Source: Archangium gephyra (lineage in GTDB: Bacteria; Myxococcota; Myxococcia; Myxococcales; Myxococcaceae). From it: a DNA stretch of 64,000 bases. The notes under the pieces were generated by a model, which was not told where the DNA came from, searched no databases, and saw nothing but the letters and a program-made list of their open reading frames with translations. Below are positions 18,762 through 25,987 of the stretch, piece by piece; the stretch's first letter is position 1, and each line of letters starts with the position of its first letter. The DNA is taken from NCBI RefSeq assembly GCF_001027285.1, contig NZ_CP011509.1, positions 11,680,501 through 11,744,500 on the forward strand. The letters are read 5' to 3'. The position numbers were made by a program, and so were the translations under genes.

Positions 18762-19838
18762 TCAGCCCAGGTCCACGCCGTGGCCCGCCTGGACGTGGCC
18801 GATGTCCACCCGCCCGTCCTGCATGCGCAGGCCGCCGCGGAAGGAGTGCTCGCGGATGAAGAGGTGCGTGTCCAGGTCCGCGTAGTCGAAGCCGCCCAAC
18901 CCGGCGGCGAAGTGCGCCGCGCTGCTCATGGCCAGGGTGCTCTCCACCATGCCGCCCATCATCAGCTCCATGCCGGAGGCGCGCGCCAGGTTCCACATGG
19001 CCAGCGACTCCACCACGCCACTCTTCATCAGCTTGAGGTTGACGCCGTGCGCCCCGCCCTCGCGCGCCAGGCGCAGCACGTCCTTGGCCGTGCGGGCCGA
19101 CTCGTCCGCGCAGATGGGCACCCGCGACGAGCGCGTCAGCTCCGCCATGCCCTCCCAGTCCTCGCGCGGCACCGGCTGCTCGAAGAGCGCCAACGGCACC
19201 CCCTCGGACTCCAGCCCCGCGAGGAACGTCCGCGACTGCGCCACCGTGTAGCCCCCGTTGGCGTCCGCGAAGAGCCGCGCGCCGGGCGCCTCGCGGCGGA
19301 TGATGACCATGCGCCGCACGTCCTCCTCCGCCGACAGCGCGCCCACCTTCACCTTGATGGTGCGGATGCCCCGCGCGACGATGGCCCGGGCCGAGGACGC
19401 CGCGTGCGCCTCGTCGCCCGCCGTCACCGTCATGTCGATGTCCAGCCCCGTGCCCGCTCCGCCGAAGAAGGCGAACAGCGGCATCCGGTAGTGGCGGCCC
19501 AGCGCGTCCAGCAGCGCCAGCTCCAGGCCACAGCGCGCCGAGGGCGCTTTCGGCAGGGCCTCGCCCAGCAGCGCCCCGAGCGGACGCCAGCCCCGCGCGT
19601 CCTTGCCGAGCAGCGACTGGCGCACGGAGTGGAGCGCCTCGAGCGTGCTGGCCTGCGTCTCGCCCGACACCGCCGTGAGGGGCGCGGACTCGCCCAGGCC
19701 CACCGTCCCGTCCGCCAGCTTCAGCCGGATGAGCACGTTGTTGGCCATGGTGGGCGCCCCCGTGGCGATGGCGAAGGGCTCCGTGAGGGCGAGGTCCAGC
19801 GGCTCGAAGTTCAGGTCGGTGATGAGGGTCGGGAGCAT
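18762..19838 (-). CDS. Dipeptide epimerase (enolase superfamily)
   Basis: A 358-residue enolase-superfamily enzyme of the muconate-lactonising subgroup. It has the KxK base TIKVKVG, metal ligands in FADANGG, LFEQPVP and ICADES, and the second lysine in NLKLMKSG. The closest well-known activity is L-Ala-D/L-Glu epimerase of murein-peptide recycling, but other dipeptide specificities exist. The start is the ATG at 19838, although the frame is open far upstream. It follows the ABC-2 permease by 17 bp on the same strand, so the three genes probably form an operon. Cytoplasmic. Confidence 0.85.
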   Translation of the reverse strand: MLPTLITDLNFEPLDLALTEPFAIATGAPTMANNVLIRLKLADGTVGLGESAPLTAVSGETQASTLEALHSVRQSLLGKDARGWRPLGALLGEALPKAPSARCGLELALLDALGRHYRMPLFAFFGGAGTGLDIDMTVTAGDEAHAASSARAIVARGIRTIKVKVGALSAEEDVRRMVIIRREAPGARLFADANGGYTVAQSRTFLAGLESEGVPLALFEQPVPREDWEGMAELTRSSRVPICADESARTAKDVLRLAREGGAHGVNLKLMKSGVVESLAMWNLARASGMELMMGGMVESTLAMSSAAHFAAGLGGFDYADLDTHLFIREHSFRGGLRMQDGRVDIGHVQAGHGVDLG

Positions 19839-19855
19839 GGGCTTCCAGGGGGGAT

Positions 19856-20626
19856 TCAGCGCAGCAGACGCTCGAAGGTGACCACCTTCATGGCCACGAA
19901 GGTGGCGGCTCCGGACCCTACCGCGAACAGCGCCGCGAGCAGTAGCGAGGAGAGGATGGGGCCGGGCACCGCCAGCGTGACGAGAAAGCAGACGAGGATG
20001 GTGGGGCCGATCAGCACCCCATTGAGGTTGTTGGCGGTGCGGAAGTCGCGCGCCAGCAGGCTGACGAGCAACGCACTGGTGGTGGAGAAGGTGAGCGACG
20101 TGAGCAGCACCGCCAGCAGGGCCAGCACGAAGCCGGGCGAGCCGATTCCCAGCCAGAGGATGAGCACCGCGTCCACGGAGAAGAGCACCAGCGTGGTGAG
20201 CGAGGCCAGCGAGAGCAGGGCCAGCAGCTTGGCGAGCAATATCTGCCCCACGCGCACGGGCAGTGCCACCAGCAGCTCGAGCGTGCGGGACTCGCGCTCG
20301 GTGATGAGGATGTAGCTGGCCGTCACCGAGGGCACGATGAGCCCGCCGAGCGCGATGAAGGGCACCAGCATGGCCCGCATCATCGCCAGGGGACTCTCCA
20401 CGAGCTCGCGCATTCCTGGGGGCAGCACCATTCCGGGCGGGAGGTTCACCGGCTTCGTGGCGCCCGTCTTCAGCCCGAGCATCTGCCCCCCCGGGACGAG
20501 GACCAGCAGGATGATGGGCAGAAACAGCGCCGTCAGCATCGCGCCCCGGCTGCGCACCAGCTGGCGCCACTCCTTGCGGAAGAGGATGCGCACCTCACGC
20601 GCGAGCATCGCTGGCCCCCACGACAT
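19856..20626 (-). CDS. ABC-2 type exporter permease
   Basis: A 256-residue membrane protein with six hydrophobic helices (for example AMLTALFLPIILLVLVPGG, LASLTTLVLFSVDAVLILWLG, ILSSLLLAALFAVGSGAATF). It contains the typical ABC-2 segment SYILITERESRTLELLVALPV between helices 2 and 3. It pairs with the ATPase upstream, whose 3' end overlaps its 5' end by 32 bp, indicating coupled translation. NatB/YhaP-like exporters of this type move Na+, drugs or peptides. The substrate is not determined. Confidence 0.88.
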   Translation of the reverse strand: MSWGPAMLAREVRILFRKEWRQLVRSRGAMLTALFLPIILLVLVPGGQMLGLKTGATKPVNLPPGMVLPPGMRELVESPLAMMRAMLVPFIALGGLIVPSVTASYILITERESRTLELLVALPVRVGQILLAKLLALLSLASLTTLVLFSVDAVLILWLGIGSPGFVLALLAVLLTSLTFSTTSALLVSLLARDFRTANNLNGVLIGPTILVCFLVTLAVPGPILSSLLLAALFAVGSGAATFVAMKVVTFERLLR

Positions 20627-21587
20627 CCAGGAAGAGATCCTCGAGGCTCGGCGTCACGACGCGGCACTCGTACACGTCCACTCCCGCGCCCAGCAGGTGG
20701 CGCAGCATTCCGGGCGCCTGGGCCGCCGCGTCCGCCACGTGCACGTGCACCGCGTCCTCCTCACGGGTGAGCGTGAGGCCTTGCCCCGCGAGCGCCTCGG
20801 CCAGCCGCTCGGGGCCCTGGGTGGCGCGCAGCACGAGCACCGGCTGAATCCGCTGGCGCAGCGTGGCGATGCGCTCGTGCAGCAGCACCTTGCCCTGACG
20901 GAGGATGACGGCGCTCTCGCACAGCGCCTCGGCCTCGGCCAGGTTGTGCGTGCACAACAGCACCGTGCGGCCCGGCATCACCTTGCGCAGGAAGGTGTGC
21001 ACCTCGCGCGTGGCCACCGGATCCAACCCCACCGTGGGCTCGTCCAGCAGCAGCACCTCCGGCGAGGACACGAGCGCAGCGGCCATGGACAGCCGGCGCT
21101 GCATGCCGCCGGACAGCTCCGCCATCCGCCGCGAGCGGAAGGGCCCGAGGCCGAAGGCCTCCACCACCTCGGGGATGTTGCCGCGGCCGTACAGGTCGCG
21201 CACGAGCTGGAGGAAGTCATCCACCGTGAGGTCGCGGTACATGCCCGGGGACTGGGGGACGATGCCCACGCGCCGCTTGGCCTGGAGGAAGCCCGGGTCC
21301 TCGACGCCGAGTCCGAAGAGGCTCACCTGCCCCGACGAGGGCCGCAGCGCGCCGGTGAGCAGGCGGATGAGGGTCGTCTTCCCCGCGCCATTGGGACCGA
21401 GCAGGCACGCCCGCTCGCCGGGGGAAATCCGGAAGCTCACCTGGTCGAGCGCCTGGACGCCGCCGGGGTACACCTTGGTGACGCTGGAGACCTCCAGCGG
21501 TACGTGCTCGTTGGGCGCCAGGCGGCCGTCCTCCCAGTCGCGGCGGACATACCACGCGGGCGCGGCCTTGCATCCCTCCGCGAGCAT
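20595..21587 (-). CDS. ABC exporter ATPase subunit
   Basis: A 330-residue ATPase of the DrrA/NatA class with Walker A GPNGAGKTT, Q-loop VPQSPGM, signature LSGGMQRR, Walker B VLLLDEPTVGLDP and the H-loop CTHN. About 85 residues follow the nucleotide-binding domain, typical of this exporter class. The ATG at 21587 is taken as start, with no good ribosome binding site. A TTG two codons upstream is also open, and the domain itself begins near residue 32. It is divergent from the CULT gene with only 32 bp between the starts, so both promoters must overlap the coding ends. Confidence 0.88.
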   Translation of the reverse strand: MLAEGCKAAPAWYVRRDWEDGRLAPNEHVPLEVSSVTKVYPGGVQALDQVSFRISPGERACLLGPNGAGKTTLIRLLTGALRPSSGQVSLFGLGVEDPGFLQAKRRVGIVPQSPGMYRDLTVDDFLQLVRDLYGRGNIPEVVEAFGLGPFRSRRMAELSGGMQRRLSMAAALVSSPEVLLLDEPTVGLDPVATREVHTFLRKVMPGRTVLLCTHNLAEAEALCESAVILRQGKVLLHERIATLRQRIQPVLVLRATQGPERLAEALAGQGLTLTREEDAVHVHVADAAAQAPGMLRHLLGAGVDVYECRVVTPSLEDLFLDVVGASDARA

Positions 21588-21619
21588 GGGCAAGAGCAGT
21601 CGAGGAGACTCGCCGCGTC

Positions 21620-22024
21620 ATGAATCCGTCCCCCCGGTGGCTCAAGGACAGCCCCGCCGCTCCCGCCAAGGCCACGCCCGCCCGCCAGGCCGAGGACACG
21701 ACGGAATCCCGAGGCCCGGAGAAGCCGCTGTGCTGCGCGCGCTGCGGCCACGTCATCACCCGCGAGCGGGACCGCACCACCGTCAACGGCCGCGCCACGC
21801 ACACCCGCGTCAATCCGTCCGGGTTCGTCTTCCACTTCGGTTGCTTCGCCCGGGCCGAGGGCTGTCTCGTCACCGGCCCGCCCACCGCCGAGGCGAGCTG
21901 GTTCCCCGGCTTCGTCTGGCGGTACGCCATGTGCGCCGAGTGCGGCACGCACCTGGGCTGGGCCTTCCACGGCGAGAGCGACTTCCTCGGCCTGGTGCTG
22001 GACCGGCTCACCGCCCCGAGCTGA
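21620..22024 (+). CDS. Bacterial cereblon-like CULT-domain protein
   Basis: A 134-residue protein whose residues 36-125 match the CULT domain of cereblon and bacterial homologues. Zinc ligands are CxxC at Cys39/Cys42 and CxxC at Cys105/Cys108. The ligand cage tryptophans are Trp94 (SWFPG), Trp100 and Trp114 (HLGWAF), spaced 6 and 14 residues apart exactly as W380/W386/W400 of human cereblon. Bacterial CULT proteins bind uridine and thalidomide-type ligands in vitro, but their cellular role is unknown. The last codons and the stop lie in a 38-bp sequence repeated 1.9 kb downstream at the end of larC. Confidence 0.85.
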   Translation: MNPSPRWLKDSPAAPAKATPARQAEDTTESRGPEKPLCCARCGHVITRERDRTTVNGRATHTRVNPSGFVFHFGCFARAEGCLVTGPPTAEASWFPGFVWRYAMCAECGTHLGWAFHGESDFLGLVLDRLTAPS

Positions 22025-22026
22025 GC
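21989..22026. repeat. 38-bp direct repeat, copy A (CULT gene end)
   Basis: It matches 23865-23902 at 37 of 38 positions. It contains the last codons of the CULT gene (LVLDRLTAPS, stop) and, on the other strand, the last codons of larC (LSSGR, stop). Confidence 0.9.
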
Positions 22027-22049
22027 ACTGCCGCTATACGATACGCGCC

Positions 22050-22604
22050 ATGCGCATGAAGCCCGAACAAGCGGATTCCATCTCCAAGTCTACGCACAAC
22101 CCGCGGCGAGGCCTTCTGCCAACGGCTCTTCTTCTCGTATGTGCCGTGATTCTGGGAGGACAGGGCCCCTGGGCAAACAACGCTCCGGAACTGCGGCGGC
22201 CAGACCCTGCGCTCTCCGGAATGCTGTGGGCAGGCAAGCCCAAAGCATCCACCAAGGCCGCGACCTCAGCCACCTCGAGAGAAGCCGAGTCCCTCAAGAA
22301 GTCCACCGCACAAGGGGCCCAGAAGACCGGGGGAGAGACCGAAGCGACGAAGCGTGGGCGGCAGGCGCATACCGATTGGCAGCCGGGAGAGGGGTATGAA
22401 AAGGAAGTGCGACTGCCGAGCGGCCGTCGTGCCGACGCCGTGAATGCCGAGAAGCAAGACGTCAAGGAACTCAAGCCCAACAACCCTCGCGCCATCAAGC
22501 GTGGCGAAAAGCAGGTTGAGACGTACCGCCGCGAGTTGGAAGAAAAGCGAGGAGGGCAATGGACAGGCCAGGTCGAGACCTACGAAACAGGCGAGAAGAA
22601 ATGA
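22050..22604 (+). CDS. Exported restriction-endonuclease-fold toxin candidate
   Basis: A 184-residue protein with an N-terminal signal or anchor helix (LLPTALLLVCAVILGGQGPW, residues 22-41), a Lys/Thr/Ser-rich linker and a C-terminal domain of about 80 residues. That domain resembles the restriction-endonuclease-fold toxins (Tox-REase-9-like): EKEVRLPSGRRADAV, then DVKELKPNNPRAIKRG and WTGQVETY. Asp129 and Glu140-x-Lys142 fit a PD-(D/E)xK nuclease site. Its stop overlaps the start of a DUF4304 gene (ATGA), the arrangement of a toxin and its immunity gene. The start is uncertain because no ribosome binding site is visible and a second ATG lies two codons later. Nuclease activity is inferred. 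Confidence 0.7.
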   Translation: MRMKPEQADSISKSTHNPRRGLLPTALLLVCAVILGGQGPWANNAPELRRPDPALSGMLWAGKPKASTKAATSATSREAESLKKSTAQGAQKTGGETEATKRGRQAHTDWQPGEGYEKEVRLPSGRRADAVNAEKQDVKELKPNNPRAIKRGEKQVETYRRELEEKRGGQWTGQVETYETGEKK

Positions 22605-23074
22605 AAGCCTCCTCTCCGATCAGGACTGCGATGGCCCACGAGCTGCGCGGAGCAGGTTTCAAGGCGCGCGGCACCAGTTGGTACAAACATGGGCCAGACG
22701 CCCTGCTGGTGGTCAACCTGCAGAAGTCGCTCTACGGTCCACAGCACTACATCAACCTCGCTGCCTGGGTGAAGCACTTGGGAGATGCCGAGTTTCCCAA
22801 GGAGTACCAATGCCATGTCCGTGTGCGCGCGACTTCGCTGCCCACCCACAATGCGGAGGCCTTGGGACATGCCCTGAATCTTGGCGATGAGTCCATGGAC
22901 ACGGAGCAGCGTGAAGCCTTCATCGCCAGGTTCATGCGAGAGGAAGCCATCCCGTTCCTGGAATCCCTGGGGACCTGGGAAGGTATCCGCGCGGCGGTCA
23001 ATGCTGGGAAGTTGAAGAAGGGCCTGATCTACAAGGAGGTCCAAGCCCTGCTCCAAGCACCCGCCTCTCCGTAA
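22601..23074 (+). CDS. DUF4304 protein, probable immunity partner
   Basis: A 157-residue cytoplasmic protein beginning at the ATG that overlaps the toxin stop by 4 nt. The segment ELRGAGFKARGTSWYKHGPDALLVVNLQKS then YGPQHYINLAAWV is the DUF4304 signature (RGFKxxGxxWY ... VVNLQKSxxG ... YINLGxW). Members are often found beside polymorphic toxins, and a protective role against the upstream nuclease candidate is inferred from coupling. No membrane segment is present. The C-terminal half is helical and acidic. Alternative: a general stress or unknown-function protein. Confidence 0.72.
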   Translation: MKASSPIRTAMAHELRGAGFKARGTSWYKHGPDALLVVNLQKSLYGPQHYINLAAWVKHLGDAEFPKEYQCHVRVRATSLPTHNAEALGHALNLGDESMDTEQREAFIARFMREEAIPFLESLGTWEGIRAAVNAGKLKKGLIYKEVQALLQAPASP

Positions 23075-23092
23075 GGAATGGGCGGGAGGCGA

Positions 23093-23419
23093 CTACCTGC
23101 GGACCCTCACCGGGAAACCGGAGGTGTCATGCATGTTGCGGACCCGTGCGGACACTCCTGCCCGCTGCAACGCGGCTGCTGCAATCCGCATGTGCCGATG
23201 GGGAACCTTGAGGACCTTCTGCGGGGCGCCACTCTCCGCGAGACGCCGGGCGGCGAGCATCAGCCGTACGAAGTCACCCGAGGTTTCCACTTCAGTTGCC
23301 CAGACGCCATCTCGCGAGAGCGCGTCCAGACGGCTTCCGCTGGGGAGGCGAACCTCGACCTGTCCCCCAGACCCTGCCGAGCGCCATTTCGCCTGACGGT
23401 GTGCCCACGATTCCGCCAT
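23093..23419 (-). CDS. Small REase-motif protein with altered catalytic triad
   Basis: A 108-residue protein on the opposite strand to its neighbours. Its segment VEVRLPSGSRLDALSRDGVWATEVE closely parallels the catalytic strand of the toxin gene upstream. Asp32 and Glu43 keep the same 11-residue spacing as Asp129 and Glu140 there, but the ExK lysine is Glu45. AAGGATG lies upstream of the ATG. The rest is basic and helical (LMLAARRLAESGAP, HRHMRIAAAALQRAG). It may be a degenerate nuclease, an antitoxin derived from one, or a DNA-binding protein. The similarity supports a real gene despite the antisense frames. Confidence 0.6.
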   Translation of the reverse strand: MAESWAHRQAKWRSAGSGGQVEVRLPSGSRLDALSRDGVWATEVETSGDFVRLMLAARRLAESGAPQKVLKVPHRHMRIAAAALQRAGVSARVRNMHDTSGFPVRVRR

Positions 23420-23592
23420 GCAGTTCCATCCTTTCGATCAGCGATGCACCACGCACCGCTCGCGAACGGAACCTAGGCAGGAGATCTGACACGAGGCTCC
23501 CGAGGCGGTTCCTGGCGCACCACCCGGGGCTCGTTACAACCTTTCTGGTCTCACGAAGACGCACAACCCCCGTAGCCAAAAACCATCGTGAT

Positions 23593-23606
23593 TTCAACAG
23601 GTTGAA
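23593..23606. promoter_or_regulatory. Operator-like palindrome
   Basis: TTCAAC (23593-23598) and GTTGAA (23601-23606) form a 14-bp dyad in the 289-bp divergent spacer 23420-23708, about 100 bp before the 35-residue membrane gene. The rest of this spacer shows no other clear element. Confidence 0.3.
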
Positions 23607-23708
23607 GTTACCCCCTCCCGTAGAAGAAGAGCTCGGTGGCCAGTCGCATGAGGGGTTGCCTCAACAGCTCCGCGCCGACCCGCTCTCCTTCAGAAAGGAG
23701 ATACCTCA

Positions 23709-23816
23709 ATGGATCCCGTGACGAAGAAGCTGCTCATTCACTGGGGACTCGGCGGCGGCTCCGCATTGCTGAGCTTCCTCTGGAACGTCTACCAGCTGTA
23801 CACCACCCAGCCTTAA
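23709..23816 (+). CDS. 35-residue membrane peptide
   Basis: A tiny gene starting MDPVTKKLLIHWGLGGG and ending NVYQLYTTQP. A single hydrophobic helix covers residues about 9-28. Translation is strongly supported by AAAGGAG about 9 nt before the ATG, the best ribosome binding site of the inserted block. A 10-bp perfect inverted repeat begins 10 bp after the stop. Size and topology fit a membrane toxin, holin or small regulatory peptide, but no family is recognised. It lies inside the putative insertion. Confidence 0.55.
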   Translation: MDPVTKKLLIHWGLGGGSALLSFLWNVYQLYTTQP

Positions 23817-23825
23817 TCACGTATC

Positions 23826-23861
23826 GAGGGAGAGCTGGAGGTCTGCTACCGGCTCTCCCTC
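23826..23861 (+). terminator. Hairpin after the small membrane gene
   Basis: GAGGGAGAGC (23826-23835) and GCTCTCCCTC (23852-23861) form a perfect 10-bp stem with a 16-nt loop. No T-run follows, so termination is inferred from position only. It ends 3 bp before repeat copy B. Confidence 0.45.
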
Positions 23862-23864
23862 CGA

Positions 23865-23902
23865 GGCCTGGTGCTGGACCGCCTCACCGCCCCGAGCTGA
23901 GC
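23865..23902. repeat. 38-bp direct repeat, copy B (larC end)
   Basis: It matches 21989-22026 with one mismatch. On the plus strand it still spells the C-terminus of the CULT protein (GLVLDRLTAPS, stop), although that gene ends 1.9 kb upstream. On the minus strand it encodes the true C-terminus of LarC. Confidence 0.9.
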
Positions 23903-25056
23903 GCCGCCAGTGCCGCCGCCATCACCTGCTTGAGCGGCACGTGGGCGGCCTCGGCCACCTTGCGGCAGTCCTCGAACTCGGGGTGGGCGTTGAGCACCAC
24001 GCCGTTGCGCAGGCCGCGCTTCACCCGCACCCGGCCCCACGGCGTCTCCACCTCCACCCAGTCGCGCTCCAGCGCCGTGCGCTCCACCGCGTAGGAGCGC
24101 ACCCCGAGCGTGGTGGACTCGCGCAGCAGCGTGTCCACCACCGTCTCCTTCTTGCCCCCTTCCACCAGCACGCTCAGCACGTGCCCTGGCCGGGCCTTCT
24201 TCATCGTCGCGGGCACCACCCACGTATCCAGCGCGCCCTTCCCGAGCAGGTGCTCCAAGAGGTAGCCGAGCAGCTGCGGCGTGCTGTCGTCCAGGTTGGC
24301 CTCCACCACCCAGAGGCCCTCGGCCCGCGCCTCGGCCCGGCCCATGGCCGCGCGCAGCACGTTGGGCCTGTCCTTGAAGTCCTTCGTCCCCACGCCGTAA
24401 CCAATCCGCTCCACGATGAAGTCCGGCGGCGGCTGGCCGATGCGCGCCAGCACCTTCAGCAGCGCCGCGCCCGTGGGCGTCGTCAGCTCGCCCACGCCCT
24501 CGAAGCGCACCGGCACGTCCCGCAGCAGCTCCAGCGTGGCCGGCACCGGAATGGGCATGTTCCCATGTGCCACGCGGATGGTGCCGCTGCCCAGCGGCGG
24601 TGGCGCCGAGTACACCTCCGGGTCCCCCAGCAGGTCCAACACCACCGCCGCCCCGCAGATGTCCACGATGGAGTCCACCGCCCCCACCTCGTGGAAGTGG
24701 ATGGCGTCGATGGACACCCCGTGCACCTTCGCCTCGGCCTCGCCGATAGCGCGGAACACCGCCAGGGCCCGCTCCTTCGCCCGGGGCGACAGCGTGTCCG
24801 CCGCCTCGATGAGCTGGCGGATGTCCGAGTAGGCCCGGTGCGGGTGCGCCTCGCGCTCGTCCAGCACCACGTCCAGGTGCGTGCCGCTGATGGCGTGCCG
24901 CACCGCCCGGCTCACCGCCAGCTTCCAGCCCGGCACCTTCAGCCCGCTCAGCGCCTGGGCAAGGGCCTCCGGCGTCACGCCGAGGTCCACGCCCGCCGCC
25001 AGGAACATGTCCCCGGCGATGCCGCCCACCGGCTCCAGGTAGAGAATCTTGCGCAC
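23884..25056 (-). CDS. larC: LarC nickel insertase for the nickel-pincer cofactor
   Basis: A 390-residue protein of the LarC family (pyridinium-3,5-bisthiocarboxylate mononucleotide nickel chelatase), which inserts nickel in a CTP-dependent step to make the cofactor of lactate racemase and related enzymes. Diagnostic segments are YLEPVGGIAGDMFLAAGVDLG at the N-terminus and HFHEVGAVDSIVDICG near residue 130. A GTG at 25056 with GGGAGAAC upstream is the natural start. The frame is open further upstream only through a repeat element. LarC is made as one continuous protein here, unlike the frameshift-split larC of Lactobacillus. larB lies 67 bp upstream. Confidence 0.92.
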   Translation of the reverse strand: MRKILYLEPVGGIAGDMFLAAGVDLGVTPEALAQALSGLKVPGWKLAVSRAVRHAISGTHLDVVLDEREAHPHRAYSDIRQLIEAADTLSPRAKERALAVFRAIGEAEAKVHGVSIDAIHFHEVGAVDSIVDICGAAVVLDLLGDPEVYSAPPPLGSGTIRVAHGNMPIPVPATLELLRDVPVRFEGVGELTTPTGAALLKVLARIGQPPPDFIVERIGYGVGTKDFKDRPNVLRAAMGRAEARAEGLWVVEANLDDSTPQLLGYLLEHLLGKGALDTWVVPATMKKARPGHVLSVLVEGGKKETVVDTLLRESTTLGVRSYAVERTALERDWVEVETPWGRVRVKRGLRNGVVLNAHPEFEDCRKVAEAAHVPLKQVMAAALAALSSGR

Positions 25057-25071
25057 GGTCGTTCTCCCACG

Positions 25072-25116
25072 GGGCCGGATACCCTCACCCCGTCCCTCTC
25101 CCGGGGGGAGAGGGGA
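25072..25116. repeat. Intergenic palindromic element, solo copy
   Basis: A copy of the ATACCCTCACCCCGTCCC...CTCTCCCGGGGGGAGAGG element lies between larB and larC. Its stem is CTCTCCC/GGGAGAG. The same family occurs at 51400-51440, 57725-57871 and 62265-62414. Confidence 0.75.
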
Positions 25117-25123
25117 TATTGTC

Positions 25124-25876
25124 TCAGCGCTGGCCCTTGGTGCGCGAGATGAGCGCCGCGTAGAAGCCGCCTCCGAAACCATTGTCGATGTTCATCGTCG
25201 CCACGTTGGAGGCGCACGAGTTCACCATCGTCAGCAGCGCGGACACGCCCCCGAAGTTGGCCCCGTAGCCCACCGACGTGGGCACCGCCACCACCGGTAT
25301 GCCCACCAGCCCGCCCACCACGCTCGCCAGCGCGCCCTCCATGCCCGCCACCACCACGATCGCATGCGCGTCCTGAATCTCCTCGCGCCGCTTCAGCAGC
25401 CGGTGGAGGCCCGCCACGCCCACGTCGTACACGCGCTTCACCGTGGCGCCCATGGCCTCCGCGGTGATGGCCGCCTCCTCCGCCACGGGGAGGTCGCCCG
25501 TGCCCGCCGTCACCACCGACACCTTCCCCGCCTTCTGCTTGCCCTGCTTCAGGTGGAAGATGCGCGCCAGGGCGTGGTACTCGCCCTTGGGGTACGCGGC
25601 CAGGAGCGCCTCGGCCTTGTCCGGCTGAAGCCGCGTCACCAGCACCGGCTGCTTGCGCTCCACCAGCTTGCCGACAATCCCCAGCACCTGCTCGGCCGTC
25701 TTCGGCTCGCCGAACACCACCTCGGGAAAGCCGAAGCGCAGGCTGCGGTGGGTGTCCACGGTGGCATAACCGAGCTCGGCGAACGGCAAGTCCTTGAGCT
25801 GGCCCACGGCGGCATCCACCGAGACCTTGCCGCCCTTCACCTGCTCGAGCAGTCGGGTAAGCGTCTTCTCGTCCAT
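25124..25876 (-). CDS. larB: LarB, nickel-pincer cofactor carboxylase
   Basis: A 250-residue enzyme of the AIR-carboxylase-like LarB family, which carboxylates and hydrolyses nicotinic acid adenine dinucleotide to start nickel-pincer cofactor synthesis. Recognised by RFGFPEVVFGEPKT (residues 48-60), VVAGMEGALASVVGGL, VPTSVGYGANFGG and the C-terminal NSCASNVATMNIDNGFGGG containing the conserved cysteine. GAGGGG precedes the ATG. It is followed by larC in the same direction. LarA and LarE are not in the window. Confidence 0.93.
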   Translation of the reverse strand: MDEKTLTRLLEQVKGGKVSVDAAVGQLKDLPFAELGYATVDTHRSLRFGFPEVVFGEPKTAEQVLGIVGKLVERKQPVLVTRLQPDKAEALLAAYPKGEYHALARIFHLKQGKQKAGKVSVVTAGTGDLPVAEEAAITAEAMGATVKRVYDVGVAGLHRLLKRREEIQDAHAIVVVAGMEGALASVVGGLVGIPVVAVPTSVGYGANFGGVSALLTMVNSCASNVATMNIDNGFGGGFYAALISRTKGQR

Positions 25877-25938
25877 GCCGCCCCTCTACCCCACTGTGCG
25901 GGGCGGTGGAATCAGGAGCGTACGCAACCCGGGCACGA

Positions 25939-25964
25939 GGGCCCGGCTCGAGCGAGCCAGGCCC
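25939..25964 (-). terminator. Hairpin after the pullulanase gene
   Basis: GGGCC-c-GGCTCG, an AG loop, then CGAGCC-a-GGCCC form an 11-bp stem with one mismatch in the 111-bp gap after the pullulanase stop. No T-run follows on the minus strand, so termination is inferred. Confidence 0.4.
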
Positions 25965-25987
25965 CCGTATCCGACAGCGACCGCGGG

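Larger units (their letters stand above)
22027..23864. mobile_element. Putative insertion between the CULT gene and larC
   Basis: A 1.84-kb block bounded by the 38-bp direct repeats. Its base composition is visibly less GC-rich than the flanks, and it carries a toxin-like gene, a DUF4304 partner, an opposite-strand REase-motif protein and a tiny membrane protein. No integrase or transposase is present, so the mechanism of entry is unknown. The call rests on the duplicated 3' end of two convergent genes. Confidence 0.6.

Noticed and set aside
22027-23864. Classical insertion sequence or integrative element
   Set aside because: No transposase, integrase or terminal inverted repeats are visible. 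Only the direct repeats support insertion, so the call is kept as putative.
25057-25182. Upstream extension of larC
   Set aside because: The extra codons translate the palindromic repeat element. LarC proteins begin at the KILYLEPVGG segment, and a GTG with a ribosome binding site is present there.
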